Of a stretch of 54,489 nucleotides of DNA, positions 26,477 to 34,639 are shown one piece after another. Source of the stretch: Chloroflexota bacterium (lineage in GTDB: Bacteria; Chloroflexota; UBA6077; FW602-bin22). Location of the stretch: NCBI GenBank assembly GCA_004297775.1, contig SCUE01000008.1, positions 1 through 54,489 of the forward strand, read 5' to 3'. Every line of letters begins with the position of its first letter. Position 1 is the first letter of the stretch. The notes beneath the pieces are model-generated. The model had not been told where the DNA came from. It saw nothing but the letters and a program-made list of their open reading frames with translations, and searched no databases. Both the position numbers and the translations under genes were made by a program.

Positions 26477-28416
26477 CCGATCCCGCCATCCGAGGGCGAC
26501 TTCGCGTGCTCGTGCTCGAGGATAACCCCCTTGATGCCGAGCTAGTCGTCCGCGAACTGAGTCGCGGCGGTCGATCGGTTGCCTGGGTGCGCGTCGAAAC
26601 CGAGCGAGAGTTCGTCGCCAACCTATCCGACGATATCGACATCATACTGGTCGACTATGCGCTGCCGCGTTTCGACGCGATCGCCGCGATCGAGCGCGTT
26701 CGTCGATCCGGACTGGATATTCCGCTGATCGTCGTCACCGGTGCGATCGATGACGCCGTCGCGGTCGAGTGTCTGCGCGCTGGCGCGGCTGACTACCTGC
26801 TGAAGGATCGCCTGGCCCGACTCGACCAGGCGGTCGACCGTGCCATCGCCGAGCGCCGCGAGCGCCGCGAACGGGCCGCCGCCGGGGCGGCGCTCAGCGA
26901 GACGGAGGCTCGGCTCCGACGGATCGCCGAGAACGCGCACGATGTCATTTTTCGGCTCGACCTCGTGCCGACGGTGCGCTTCACGTACATCAGTCCCGCG
27001 TCCCGCGAGGTTCTCGGGTACGCGCCGGATGAATTGATGGCCGATACCGCGCTCGCGACGCGCACTCTGCGGCTCGAGAACCTCGTCGCGAGCAGTGTCT
27101 CAAGCCCACACATTGGCGCGAATCCTCGATCCTACGATTACGTGCCGGTTCGCTCGCGACACACTGATGGCCGCGAGGTGTGGCTCGATCACCGCCAGAC
27201 GGTCGTGCTCGACGACGACGATCAGGTCGTCGCGATCGAGGGAATCGTCCGCGATGTCACGGCGCAATACCAGGCCGAGCGGACGCTGCGTGAGGCGCGC
27301 GAACGAATGGCGCAGTCCGAGAAGCTGCGCGCGCTCGGGCAGATGGCGAGCGGCGTCGCCCACGACTTCAACAACCAGTTGAGTCTGATCCTCGGCTACG
27401 CCGAACTTCTCCTGGCACGCCCAGGCCGTCGGCGCGACGATGGCGCCCTGGTCGAGGATCTTCAGGCAATCCACACCGCCGCCGAGGACGCGGCCGCCGT
27501 CGTGCGACGACTCCAGATGTTCTACCGGCCGACCGAATCCGAGGGGCCCGCGGCGACGTGCGTTCACCTCAACGCGATCGTGGCGCAGGCGATGAGCGCC
27601 ACCGAGCCGCGCTGGCGCGATCAGGCCCGCATGGCCGGCGTGGTCATCGACGTGCTCACCGATCTGGCTGACATTCCACCCACTATTGGCGATGCGATCG
27701 AGCTTCGCGAGATGCTCACGAACCTGATCTTCAACGCGGTCGACGCGATGCAATCCGGCGGCCGCCTCACGTTTTCGACTCGCGCCGACGGCGGTCACAT
27801 CGTCCTGTGCGTCACCGACACCGGCGTCGGCATGCCGACACGTGTCATCGAACGGGCGTTCGAGCCGTTCTTCACGACCAAGGGCGAGCGTGGGACCGGG
27901 CTCGGCCTCTCGATGGTTTACGGGGTCGTCGAGCGCCACAACGGTACGATCGCGATCGAGAGCGCTCCGGGCCAGGGGACGACGTTCATGATTCGCTTGC
28001 CGATCGTCGAGTGCGATGAAGGGCCAATCGTCGAAGCGGACCAAATGATCAGGAGCGCGCCGCGTCGCGTGCTCCTGATCGACGACGATCCGGCCGTCTG
28101 CCGCCTCATCGCGCGTATCCTGGCCGATGCCGGGCACCTGGCGACTGTCGCCGATGGCTGCGCCGACGCGTTCAGCCACCTCGCGACCAGCGCGTTCGAT
28201 GTCATCATTGCCGACAGTGCCCTGCCGTCCTGGGAAGGCGACCATCCCGTCATCCGGATGCGGACGCTGGCGCCCGTGACACCGGTGCTCCTCCTGGCCG
28301 GTTTCGGCGAGACTTCCGAAATCACGGCGGAGCCATCGTCCCATGTCGCCGAAGTCGTCGATAAGCCGATCCGGACGAAGCGACTGCTGTCGGCGGTGGC
28401 TCGCGTGACCGGGTGA
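26473..28416 (+). CDS. Hybrid histidine kinase: REC-PAS-HisKA-HATPase-REC
   Basis: Soluble hybrid kinase of 647 aa. Receiver 1 has acceptor Asp61 in IILVDYALPRFDA and the YLLKDRLARL ending shared with the kinase at 21092. PAS spans about 145-265. HisKA is of the AHDFNN type with His297 in GVAHDFNNQLS. HATPase has LIFNAVDAMQSGG, DTGVGMP and GTGLGLS. The C-terminal receiver keeps the acidic patch (LLIDDDPAV) and acceptor (VIIADSALPSWEG) and KP. Its conserved Thr/Ser is Ala (LLLAGFGE), which may weaken phosphorylation-induced switching. Start overlaps the Rcp1-like gene (ATGA). Confidence 0.9.
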   Translation: MTDPAIRGRLRVLVLEDNPLDAELVVRELSRGGRSVAWVRVETEREFVANLSDDIDIILVDYALPRFDAIAAIERVRRSGLDIPLIVVTGAIDDAVAVECLRAGAADYLLKDRLARLDQAVDRAIAERRERRERAAAGAALSETEARLRRIAENAHDVIFRLDLVPTVRFTYISPASREVLGYAPDELMADTALATRTLRLENLVASSVSSPHIGANPRSYDYVPVRSRHTDGREVWLDHRQTVVLDDDDQVVAIEGIVRDVTAQYQAERTLREARERMAQSEKLRALGQMASGVAHDFNNQLSLILGYAELLLARPGRRRDDGALVEDLQAIHTAAEDAAAVVRRLQMFYRPTESEGPAATCVHLNAIVAQAMSATEPRWRDQARMAGVVIDVLTDLADIPPTIGDAIELREMLTNLIFNAVDAMQSGGRLTFSTRADGGHIVLCVTDTGVGMPTRVIERAFEPFFTTKGERGTGLGLSMVYGVVERHNGTIAIESAPGQGTTFMIRLPIVECDEGPIVEADQMIRSAPRRVLLIDDDPAVCRLIARILADAGHLATVADGCADAFSHLATSAFDVIIADSALPSWEGDHPVIRMRTLAPVTPVLLLAGFGETSEITAEPSSHVAEVVDKPIRTKRLLSAVARVTG

Positions 28417-28417
28417 C

Positions 28418-29131
28418 GTGAGACCTACCAACGTCGAAGCGACGATCCTTCTGGTCGACGACGATCCGCGGATCGCTCGTCTGCTCCGCGCCACTCTCCA
28501 GGAAGATGGATTCGAGGTGTTGGTGGCGCGCGACGGCGCGGCTGGCGTCGCAATGGTCGAGTCGGAACAACCCGATCTGGTCGTGCTCGACGTCGCGATG
28601 CCGGTCATGGATGGCATGCGCTCCTGTCAGCGCATCCGGGAGTTCTCGACGGTGCCGATCATCATGCTGACCGGTCAGGCCAGCGAGGCCGACATCTTGC
28701 GTGGATTCTCGCTCGGCGTCGACGACTACATGACGAAGCCCTTCAGCCCCGGCGAGCTGGTCGCGCGCATCCGGGCTGTGCTCGGCCGCGCCCGACGCGC
28801 GCACCGCGAAGTGGCGCTGGTCTTCGACGACGGCGTCCTGCGCATCGATCTCGCGAGCCGAGCCATTTCGGCGCGCGGCGAGCCAGTCACGCTTCCACGC
28901 ACTGAGTTCCGGCTGCTCATGGCGCTCGCCGAATCCGCCGACCGCGTCCTGCTCCACGATGAGTTGAAGCGACGCGTTTGGGGAGACAACTACGCCGCCT
29001 CGGACGAGCAGTTACGCACGTCCATAAAGTACTTGCGTCGTCGGATCGAGCCCGAACCGACGCGGCCGCGCTACCTCATTACCCAGCGTGGCATCGGCTA
29101 CCTGTTCCGGGCTCCGCGCGCGCCCGAGTGA
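28418..29131 (+). CDS. OmpR/PhoB-family response regulator
   Basis: Transcriptional regulator of 237 aa. Receiver: LLVDDDPRIARLL, acceptor in LVVLDVAMPVMDG, Thr in IMLTGQAS, Lys in YMTKPFSP. Winged helix: TLPRTEFRLLMALAESADRV, RRVWGDNYAASDEQLRTSIK, and the wing YLITQRGIGYLFRAP. GTG start lies one base after the upstream TGA, so it is in the same operon as the hybrid kinase. It is clearly related to the OmpR-type regulator at 14460 in the leftward half (shared RIREFS.VPII, VWGD.Y and GIGYLF-like segments). Confidence 0.92.
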   Translation: MRPTNVEATILLVDDDPRIARLLRATLQEDGFEVLVARDGAAGVAMVESEQPDLVVLDVAMPVMDGMRSCQRIREFSTVPIIMLTGQASEADILRGFSLGVDDYMTKPFSPGELVARIRAVLGRARRAHREVALVFDDGVLRIDLASRAISARGEPVTLPRTEFRLLMALAESADRVLLHDELKRRVWGDNYAASDEQLRTSIKYLRRRIEPEPTRPRYLITQRGIGYLFRAPRAPE

Positions 29132-29140
29132 CCGCGACAC

Positions 29141-29160
29141 GCGGACAAGATGCCCGCGCG
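29141..29160. repeat. Short palindromic repeat, copy 1
   Basis: GCGGACAAGATGCCCGCGCG, an imperfect palindrome (GCGG.CA / TGCCCGC) resembling the copies at 31883 and 32057. It lies just after the OmpR-type regulator and could be a REP-like element or act as a transcript 3' end. Confidence 0.35.
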
Positions 29161-29267
29161 TCGTGCCGTCCTGTCACATCTTTCTCACGAACCGCGCGCC
29201 GAAACACACACGCGCGCGCCACGTCGCCATGTTACCTTTAGGTCGAGTCCATGGTGAGGTAGATTCC

Positions 29268-29660
29268 GTGAAAACAGTCATGGTCGTCGACGATGACCCG
29301 GCCATGCGCCATCTGGTCCACATCACGGTCAGCGGCTCATCGGGCTACCACGTGCGCGAGGCCGAGGACGGCGTCTCCGCCATTCGCCTCGCCCAGCGTG
29401 AGCCGATCGATCTGGCCTTGCTCGACGTGGCGATGCCCGGCCTCGACGGCGTCAGCGTTTGCCAGGTGCTGAAAGCTCTGCCGGCCGAGCATCGTCCAAT
29501 CGTTATCATGCTCACCGCCCACGCCTCGAACGCGGATCAGGCCAGGGCGCGCGCCGCCGGCGCGGATGGTTTCATCGCCAAGCCGTTCAGTCCGGCCGAC
29601 CTCCTCGATACGCTTGATCGCGCCCTGAGCAGCACCAAGCGAACCACGCCAGTCGCCTGA
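29268..29660 (+). CDS. Stand-alone response regulator receiver
   Basis: Receiver of 130 aa: VMVVDDDPAMRHL, acceptor in LALLDVAMPGLDG, Thr in VIMLTAHAS, Lys in FIAKPFSP. GTG at 29268 has GAGG at 29256-29259, eight bases upstream. An open frame extends upstream, but that part reads as low-complexity arginine-rich sequence and is not coding-like. A 136-base gap separates it from the OmpR regulator, so it may start a sub-operon with the two surface-associated genes downstream. This mirrors the receiver that precedes the coiled-coil protein in the leftward half. Confidence 0.9.
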   Translation: MKTVMVVDDDPAMRHLVHITVSGSSGYHVREAEDGVSAIRLAQREPIDLALLDVAMPGLDGVSVCQVLKALPAEHRPIVIMLTAHASNADQARARAAGADGFIAKPFSPADLLDTLDRALSSTKRTTPVA

Positions 29661-29684
29661 TTCGGTAACGAACGGAGACGAGTG

Positions 29685-30659
29685 ATGAGCAGTTCCGACG
29701 GGAAGTCTCCGGCGACGGGCAGCGTTGCGCCGTCCCCGATCGGTGTTCGGCCGGACGATGCACCTTCACCCGAGGCGATCGTCGCCAGCGAGCTCGACCT
29801 CTACGCCTACGACGTCCAATCGCTCCACGCGCAGCGGTCCACGCTCGGCGAGGAGCTGCGCCGCTCCGAACATCGCCTCCACATCGCCGTCGCCGAGCAG
29901 ACGCGCCTTCACGCGCGGCTCGAACGCGAGCACGAGCGCGTCAGCGCGCTCCTCACCCAGCGCAACCAGGAACACGCGATCGCGGTGACGCTCGCGCGGG
30001 AATCCCATCCGGAACGATCGGCGATCGCCTCGGGTCTCATCTCCGCCACGATCGTTGGAGTCGTCGCGGTCGGGGTCGGTTTCTTGGCCGGCAATTTCAT
30101 CGGCGGCGCCCGGAGTGGCGTGCCAGCCACGGCCATCGCAATCGAGGAGCCGACCGCGACGGCGACGCCGCCGGTGATCCTCATAACGACCGGCGCGCCC
30201 GGGCTGCCCGCGCCGCTCGCCGACGTTCCCGCGGCACCGACTCAGCCTGTCCCCGGACAGACCGCGGTGGCGCTTGCGCCGCTGGCCGCCGCCGGTACGC
30301 CTTCGACGCCGCCGGATCGCTGCGCGGTCGAAGTCACCGTTCCTCAGCTTGCGCCCGGAACCGCCTACATCTTGCGAATCGCGCCGACGCGGACCGACGC
30401 CGCCACGATCCTCTGGCCGGTCCCGCGCGGCCGCATTGCCGTCTCGGCGGTCGGCAGCGCCGCGCGGGACGCCCGCGTGCCCGCGATCGTGCCGCTCGGG
30501 CAGTTGCCGGCGACGATCATGCAGGCGTCATCCGTCGGTGAATTGACGACCGACATTCCGGCCGGCGACGCCCTCGTCGTCCTGGCAAACGACTCCGATC
30601 AGCCGTTGCCGCGCTCGCGGGCGGTCCTCTTCTACGCCGGCGGATCCGCCTGCGCGTAG
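29685..30659 (+). CDS. Coiled-coil, single-pass membrane protein, paralogue of the protein at 11978
   Basis: Protein of 324 aa of unknown function. A coiled coil covers about 35-105, a transmembrane helix about 115-140 (ATIVGVVAVGVGFLAGNFIG), then a Pro/Ala/Thr linker and a C-terminal domain (about 210-324) that starts DRCAVEVTVPQLAPG and ends AVLFYAGGSAC. The terminal domain aligns by eye with residues 395-500 of the 643-aa leftward protein: shared DRC, VP.L.PG, LW, PA..A.....N and LFY..G..C. The two Cys residues at its ends could form a disulfide outside the membrane. ATG at 29685 has GGAGA at 29674-29678. A receiver gene lies just upstream, as for its paralogue. Confidence 0.75.
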   Translation: MSSSDGKSPATGSVAPSPIGVRPDDAPSPEAIVASELDLYAYDVQSLHAQRSTLGEELRRSEHRLHIAVAEQTRLHARLEREHERVSALLTQRNQEHAIAVTLARESHPERSAIASGLISATIVGVVAVGVGFLAGNFIGGARSGVPATAIAIEEPTATATPPVILITTGAPGLPAPLADVPAAPTQPVPGQTAVALAPLAAAGTPSTPPDRCAVEVTVPQLAPGTAYILRIAPTRTDAATILWPVPRGRIAVSAVGSAARDARVPAIVPLGQLPATIMQASSVGELTTDIPAGDALVVLANDSDQPLPRSRAVLFYAGGSACA

Positions 30660-30689
30660 GGCGGGGTTGATCGGAGACAGGAGCGACCC

Positions 30690-31871
30690 ATGACGACGCG
30701 CATCCTCGGTTCGCCCACGCCGCTACCCGCGACGCCGTCAGATGGTGTGCCGCTGCCGGCGACGCCGTCAGATGATGGGCCGCTGACCGCGCCACCGGTG
30801 GCCGAGTGCGTCGTTCCAGGCGCTCCGGCCGCGACCGCTCCATCGGCGGCCACGCGGCTTTCGCTCGACCCATTCCTGACGACGATCGCCACGCTTCTCA
30901 CGTCCGCGATCGCAGTCGCCGTCGCGCTGGTCGCCGCCGGCTTCTTCGGTCAGCCGAGCGCCGACCCAACCAACGAGTCGACGCGGCCGACCGCGACCGT
31001 CGTCACCGAGCGAATTTCATCGCCGTCGTTGACCGATCTGCTGCTGTTCGGCGTGCCGCTTCAACCGCGAACGCCGGTGACAGACACAGCGACGATGGAG
31101 ACCGATTGGACCTGGCAATGGCCGGAGGCCAACGTCGGTATCTCGGAGACGCGTCCTGGATTACCGCGGAGCTCCGCCAATCCGACCCGTCCAAATGGCG
31201 ATCGCGAGACTGGGGGACCAGCCGTGCCCGGCGTGGGGGCGCGTGCGACGACGCCGGTCGTCGGTCCCGGCGCCCCGGCGTACATCGGCTTCGTCCTCGA
31301 CAGTTCCGGTAGCATGCACGAAGAGGCCGAAAATGGCCGGCGGAAGATCGACCAGGCGCGGCAGGTCGTCATCGACACGATCGCCCGGTTGCCGGATAGC
31401 GCGTTCGCCAGCGTGCGCGTCTTTGGCCACCGCATCCCCGAGACGGACAAGCGCGAGAGCTGTCGCGATACGGAGATGGTCGTGCCGTTCCTGCCCGGTC
31501 GTGCCGCCAGCGAACGATTCGCGAGCGTCGCGATCGCGCCGCGTGGTTGGACCGCTCTCGCGTCAAATCTCGAGTTGACGGTTCAAGAACTGCCAAACGG
31601 CGTCAATCGCATCGTCGTTCTCGTCTCGGACGGCAAGGAGACGTGCGGTGGCCAGCCCGAGGCCGTTGCCCGCCGACTGCGGGCCGCGGACGCGAACCTG
31701 TCGATCTACACGGTCGGGTTCGGCGTCGATGCCGACGCGCGAACGCAGCTACGCGCGATTGCCGAGAGCGGGGCCGGAGCCTACGAGGACGCGATCGACG
31801 CGGCTGGGCTCTCGACTGCCCTGCGGCGCGTCATCGAACGCGCGACGGGGAGCCCGCCGGCAGCATCGTAG
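30690..31871 (+). CDS. Membrane-anchored von Willebrand factor A domain protein
   Basis: Protein of 393 aa. A cytoplasmic Pro-rich N-terminus with a short tandem repeat leads to one transmembrane helix (about 69-90, IATLLTSAIAVAVALVAAGF). A low-complexity extracytoplasmic linker follows, then a VWA domain from about residue 200. The MIDAS metal site is intact: DSSGSM, the Thr of RGWTALASN, and the Asp of VLVSDGKETCGG. Cys residues in RESCRDT and ETCGG may pair. Such domains bind protein ligands or matrix in a Mg-dependent way. ATG at 30690 has GGAGACAGGAG upstream. It is the last gene of the rightward signalling unit and the probable surface component. Confidence 0.85.
   Translation: MTTRILGSPTPLPATPSDGVPLPATPSDDGPLTAPPVAECVVPGAPAATAPSAATRLSLDPFLTTIATLLTSAIAVAVALVAAGFFGQPSADPTNESTRPTATVVTERISSPSLTDLLLFGVPLQPRTPVTDTATMETDWTWQWPEANVGISETRPGLPRSSANPTRPNGDRETGGPAVPGVGARATTPVVGPGAPAYIGFVLDSSGSMHEEAENGRRKIDQARQVVIDTIARLPDSAFASVRVFGHRIPETDKRESCRDTEMVVPFLPGRAASERFASVAIAPRGWTALASNLELTVQELPNGVNRIVVLVSDGKETCGGQPEAVARRLRAADANLSIYTVGFGVDADARTQLRAIAESGAGAYEDAIDAAGLSTALRRVIERATGSPPAAS
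30720..30785 (+). repeat. 30-bp tandem repeat inside the VWA gene
   Basis: Two 30-base units (30720-30749 and 30750-30779) plus a partial third. They encode PLPATPSDGV, PLPATPSDDG and PL in the cytoplasmic N-terminus. The in-frame length suggests copy number could vary without breaking the gene. Confidence 0.7.
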
Positions 31872-31882
31872 GTCGAGACCCG

Positions 31883-31902
31883 GCGGGCAGGATGCCCGCG
31901 CC
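31883..31902. repeat. Short palindromic repeat, copy 2
   Basis: GCGGGCAGGATGCCCGCGCC: a 7-bp stem with a triloop, followed by a C-run. It lies 12 bases after the VWA stop codon, in the gap between convergent genes, so it may also serve as a terminator-like hairpin. Confidence 0.45.
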
Positions 31903-32056
31903 CCCCAGACACGCGCAATCCGTATGCGGTCGCGATGTCGGCGCTCGGCGCAAGCAAGGCGCGGGCAGCGAAACCTACGCCGAGCAGCGGAGCGAGATCG
32001 CGAGGAAGGCGGCGGCGAAGCGTTGGCTATCCGGAGCTATCTCGACTTTGACAGTT

Positions 32057-32081
32057 GCGGGCAAGATTTCCGCGCCCCCAG
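32057..32081. repeat. Short palindromic repeat, copy 3 (degenerate)
   Basis: Starts GCGGGCAAGATTTCCGCGCC and continues CCCAG. It matches copy 2 at most positions but has a broken stem. The two copies flank the 215-base gap between convergent genes; nothing else is recognised in that gap. Confidence 0.4.
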
Positions 32082-32086
32082 GATGG

Positions 32087-33298
32087 CTACAGCAAGTCCG
32101 CGATCGCGATTCGTTGGCCGGTCGCGATCGACCGGTTCGCGGCCGCGCCGATGAGGAGCGACATCGCCCCCGCCCGCGAGCCGGCCGAATGTCCGAGCGG
32201 ATCGGGTGGCGGCGCGATGGAAAAGAGCGATTCGCGCAAGAGGGCGTCGCCGCCGCCGTGCCCGCCGTTAACGGCTGGAACGACGATGTTCTCGATTTCG
32301 CCGCGCCCATGGATGAGCCGAATCGTCTGCTCGGCCAGACCCGCGAACGGTCCGCTGTGATACTCCTCGGCCTCGATACGTCCGTCAGCGCCGTTGATCG
32401 CGACGCGCCATCCCTCGTGCGCCGAGTGGGCGACCAGCGAGTAGCTGAGCAGCGCGCCGCTGGCGTAGCGCACCGTCGCGCTCATCGTGTCCTCGATGTC
32501 GACCTCTTCGGCGAAGACGCAGCCGTCGCGCATGTAGTCGTCCTCGTGCTCGGCCGCGAAGTAGAAGGCACGCATTTTCGGGTCGGCCGCGAAGTCGACG
32601 AAGAATCGGCAGCGTGACCCGATCGCACAGGAACTGCAGCGTTCGCCGCGCTCGGGGCCGGCCGAGCCGTAGACGTGCCGAGCGCCGAACGCGAACACGT
32701 CGCGCGGCTCGGCGTCCTGCCACCAGTTGATGAGATCGAAGTGGTGGGTCGCCTTGTGGACGAACAGACCACCCGAGTTCTCTTTCCGGCGATGCCAGCG
32801 TCGGAAGTAGTCGGCGCCGTGCCGCGTATCCAGAAACCACTCGAAATCGACCCCGAGCACCCGTCCAATCGCACCGTTGGCGATCAGTTGCTTGATGCGC
32901 GTGTTGTACTCGGTGTACCGGTAGTTGAATGTGACCGCGACTTTCCGGCCAGTCTCGACCTCGGCGCGCAGGATCGCGCGGCAGCGCGGCGCGTCGATCG
33001 TCATCGGTTTTTCGGTGATGGCATCGCAGCCGGAGTGCAGCGCGCGAACGATGAACTCGTGATGCAGTCGATCGATCGTCGTCACGATCACGGCGTCCGG
33101 CTTCGTCTCGGCCAGCATTCGGTCGAAATCATCGAACGTCGGCATCCCGCCAGCCTCGTTGGCCAGATGGCGCGCCCGCGTCTGATTGATGTCGAACACG
33201 CCGACCATCGTCGCCGAATCCGTGAAGTGCTCTCGCAATGGCTGCGCGTACATTGAGACCGCGCGCCCGCTCGCGCCGGCGAAGGCGTACCGTTTCAT
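32087..33298 (-). CDS. Gfo/Idh/MocA-family oxidoreductase with Cys-rich insertion
   Basis: NAD(P)-dependent sugar oxidoreductase of 403 aa. The Rossmann start is YAFAGASGRAVSMY. The DAVIVTTIDRLHH strand and the EKPMT motif (catalytic Lys) are typical, as is GGLFVHKATHHFDLINWW for the substrate site. An insertion with CSSCAIGSRC and further Cys/acidic residues (DGCVF) could bind a metal. The likely reaction is oxidation of a sugar or inositol; the substrate is unknown. ATG at 33298 has GGAG upstream. It is divergent from the enolase-superfamily dehydratase operon, probably its functional partner. Confidence 0.85.
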   Translation of the reverse strand: MKRYAFAGASGRAVSMYAQPLREHFTDSATMVGVFDINQTRARHLANEAGGMPTFDDFDRMLAETKPDAVIVTTIDRLHHEFIVRALHSGCDAITEKPMTIDAPRCRAILRAEVETGRKVAVTFNYRYTEYNTRIKQLIANGAIGRVLGVDFEWFLDTRHGADYFRRWHRRKENSGGLFVHKATHHFDLINWWQDAEPRDVFAFGARHVYGSAGPERGERCSSCAIGSRCRFFVDFAADPKMRAFYFAAEHEDDYMRDGCVFAEEVDIEDTMSATVRYASGALLSYSLVAHSAHEGWRVAINGADGRIEAEEYHSGPFAGLAEQTIRLIHGRGEIENIVVPAVNGGHGGGDALLRESLFSIAPPPDPLGHSAGSRAGAMSLLIGAAANRSIATGQRIAIADLL

Positions 33299-33511
33299 GA
33301 CATCGTTCTCCTCGTTGGGTCGTCCGCAACCGCGGTGGATGAACCACGGCCGAAGGAATCCACCTCGGCTGGTGGCGCGCTAGTATCGCGAATGGCCCGT
33401 GCCGCCGCGCCGCGGTACGCCAGGCACGATAATGCCGCCGAGCGAGCGCCGGCCTTCTTGTCCCGCCGAACGGCGGCATCTCCCGGCCAGGACGCGAGAG
33501 GGGGGTTGACC

Positions 33512-34639
33512 ATGCCGCGGATCGCGCAGGTCGAGGCGCTTGGCCTTGGCGCTGGCCTCTACGTCCGTGTGACGACCGAGGATGGTACGGTCGGCATCGG
33601 GCAATCCGCCTGCTGGGGCTACCCGGGCGCGGTCGCTTCGGTCGTCGAGTCGTTCGCCGGGTACCTCGTCGGCCAGGATCCGTTCCGAATCGAGCATCAC
33701 TGGAACTACCTCTTTCGGGTTGGGCCGTTTCGCGGGAACGTCCTGTCCGGCGCGATCAGCGCGATCGACATTGCGCTCTGGGACATCAAGGGCCAGGCGC
33801 TGGGTGTCCCAATCTGGGAGCTGCTCGGCGGCCGGTGCCGCGACCGGGTCCGGCTGTACCTCCTGATGGGAGGCGACACGGCCGACGACATCGCGGCGAA
33901 CGCGCGACGGGCGCTCGCCGAGGGGTTCACCGCGATCAAGTTCGACCCGGTGCCGCCCGGCTACCAGGACATGACGCTCGAAGCGCTCGTCGCCGGCACC
34001 CGCGATCGGGTCGCCGCCGCGCGTGAGACCGTCGGCGCGAGCGCCGACATCGTCGTCGAGTTGCATCGCAAGCTGACGCCGCTCCAGACGCTGCCACTTT
34101 GCGAGGCGCTGGCGCCGCTCCGGCCGCTCTTCATCGAGGATCCGATTCAGATCGATAGCATTCAGTCGCAGGCCGAGATCGCCCGCCGAGTCTCGACCGC
34201 GATCGCGAATGGCGAGCGGCTCTCGTCGATCTGGGAGTTTCGCGAGTTGCTGGCCGACGGAGGATCGCAGTACGTGCGGCCCGACGTCGGTCTGGCCGGC
34301 GGCATCAGTCACTGCAAGAAGATCGCCGCGATCGCCGAGTCGTATCACGCCGCGATCGTCACTCACAATTTTCTCGGACCGGTCCTGACCGCCGCTTCGG
34401 TTCACCTCGACGTGGCCGTGCCCAATTTCGTCGTTCAGGAGTACTCGATGCTCGATGAGACGCTGGCCGAGGCGTTCCCCGGCGCGCTTCGGCGCGAGGG
34501 TGGCTACCTGCCCCTTCCCAACCTCCCCGGACTCGGCGTGCGGATTGATGAAGCTCGCGCCGCCGCGATCGGTGGGCCGGTGCTGGATGTTCGCGCAAAT
34601 CTTCTCCGAGCCGACGGCTCGGTCGCGAGGGCGGTATGA
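33512..34639 (+). CDS. Mandelate racemase/enolase-superfamily sugar acid dehydratase
   Basis: Enzyme of 375 aa of the enolase superfamily. The N-terminal capping domain is followed by a barrel with AIKFDPVPP, VVELHRKLT, LFIEDPIQ, IANGERL (metal ligands at the ends of successive strands) and THNFLGP with the catalytic His. The KFDP and ELH forms match sugar-acid dehydratases (gluconate/galactonate/mannonate-like) better than racemases. Metal ligand one is Glu rather than the common Asp. ATG at 33512 is chosen after an AGGGGGG ribosome-binding site; the frame is open further upstream but not coding-like. Its end overlaps the next gene by four bases. Confidence 0.85.
   Translation: MPRIAQVEALGLGAGLYVRVTTEDGTVGIGQSACWGYPGAVASVVESFAGYLVGQDPFRIEHHWNYLFRVGPFRGNVLSGAISAIDIALWDIKGQALGVPIWELLGGRCRDRVRLYLLMGGDTADDIAANARRALAEGFTAIKFDPVPPGYQDMTLEALVAGTRDRVAAARETVGASADIVVELHRKLTPLQTLPLCEALAPLRPLFIEDPIQIDSIQSQAEIARRVSTAIANGERLSSIWEFRELLADGGSQYVRPDVGLAGGISHCKKIAAIAESYHAAIVTHNFLGPVLTAASVHLDVAVPNFVVQEYSMLDETLAEAFPGALRREGGYLPLPNLPGLGVRIDEARAAAIGGPVLDVRANLLRADGSVARAV

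Noticed and set aside
27100..28617. Long open frame (505 codons) on the minus strand opposite a hybrid kinase
   Set aside because: Same cause: antisense shadow of a gene with clear HisKA/HATPase/receiver motifs; composition is Arg/His/Asp-rich and not protein-like.
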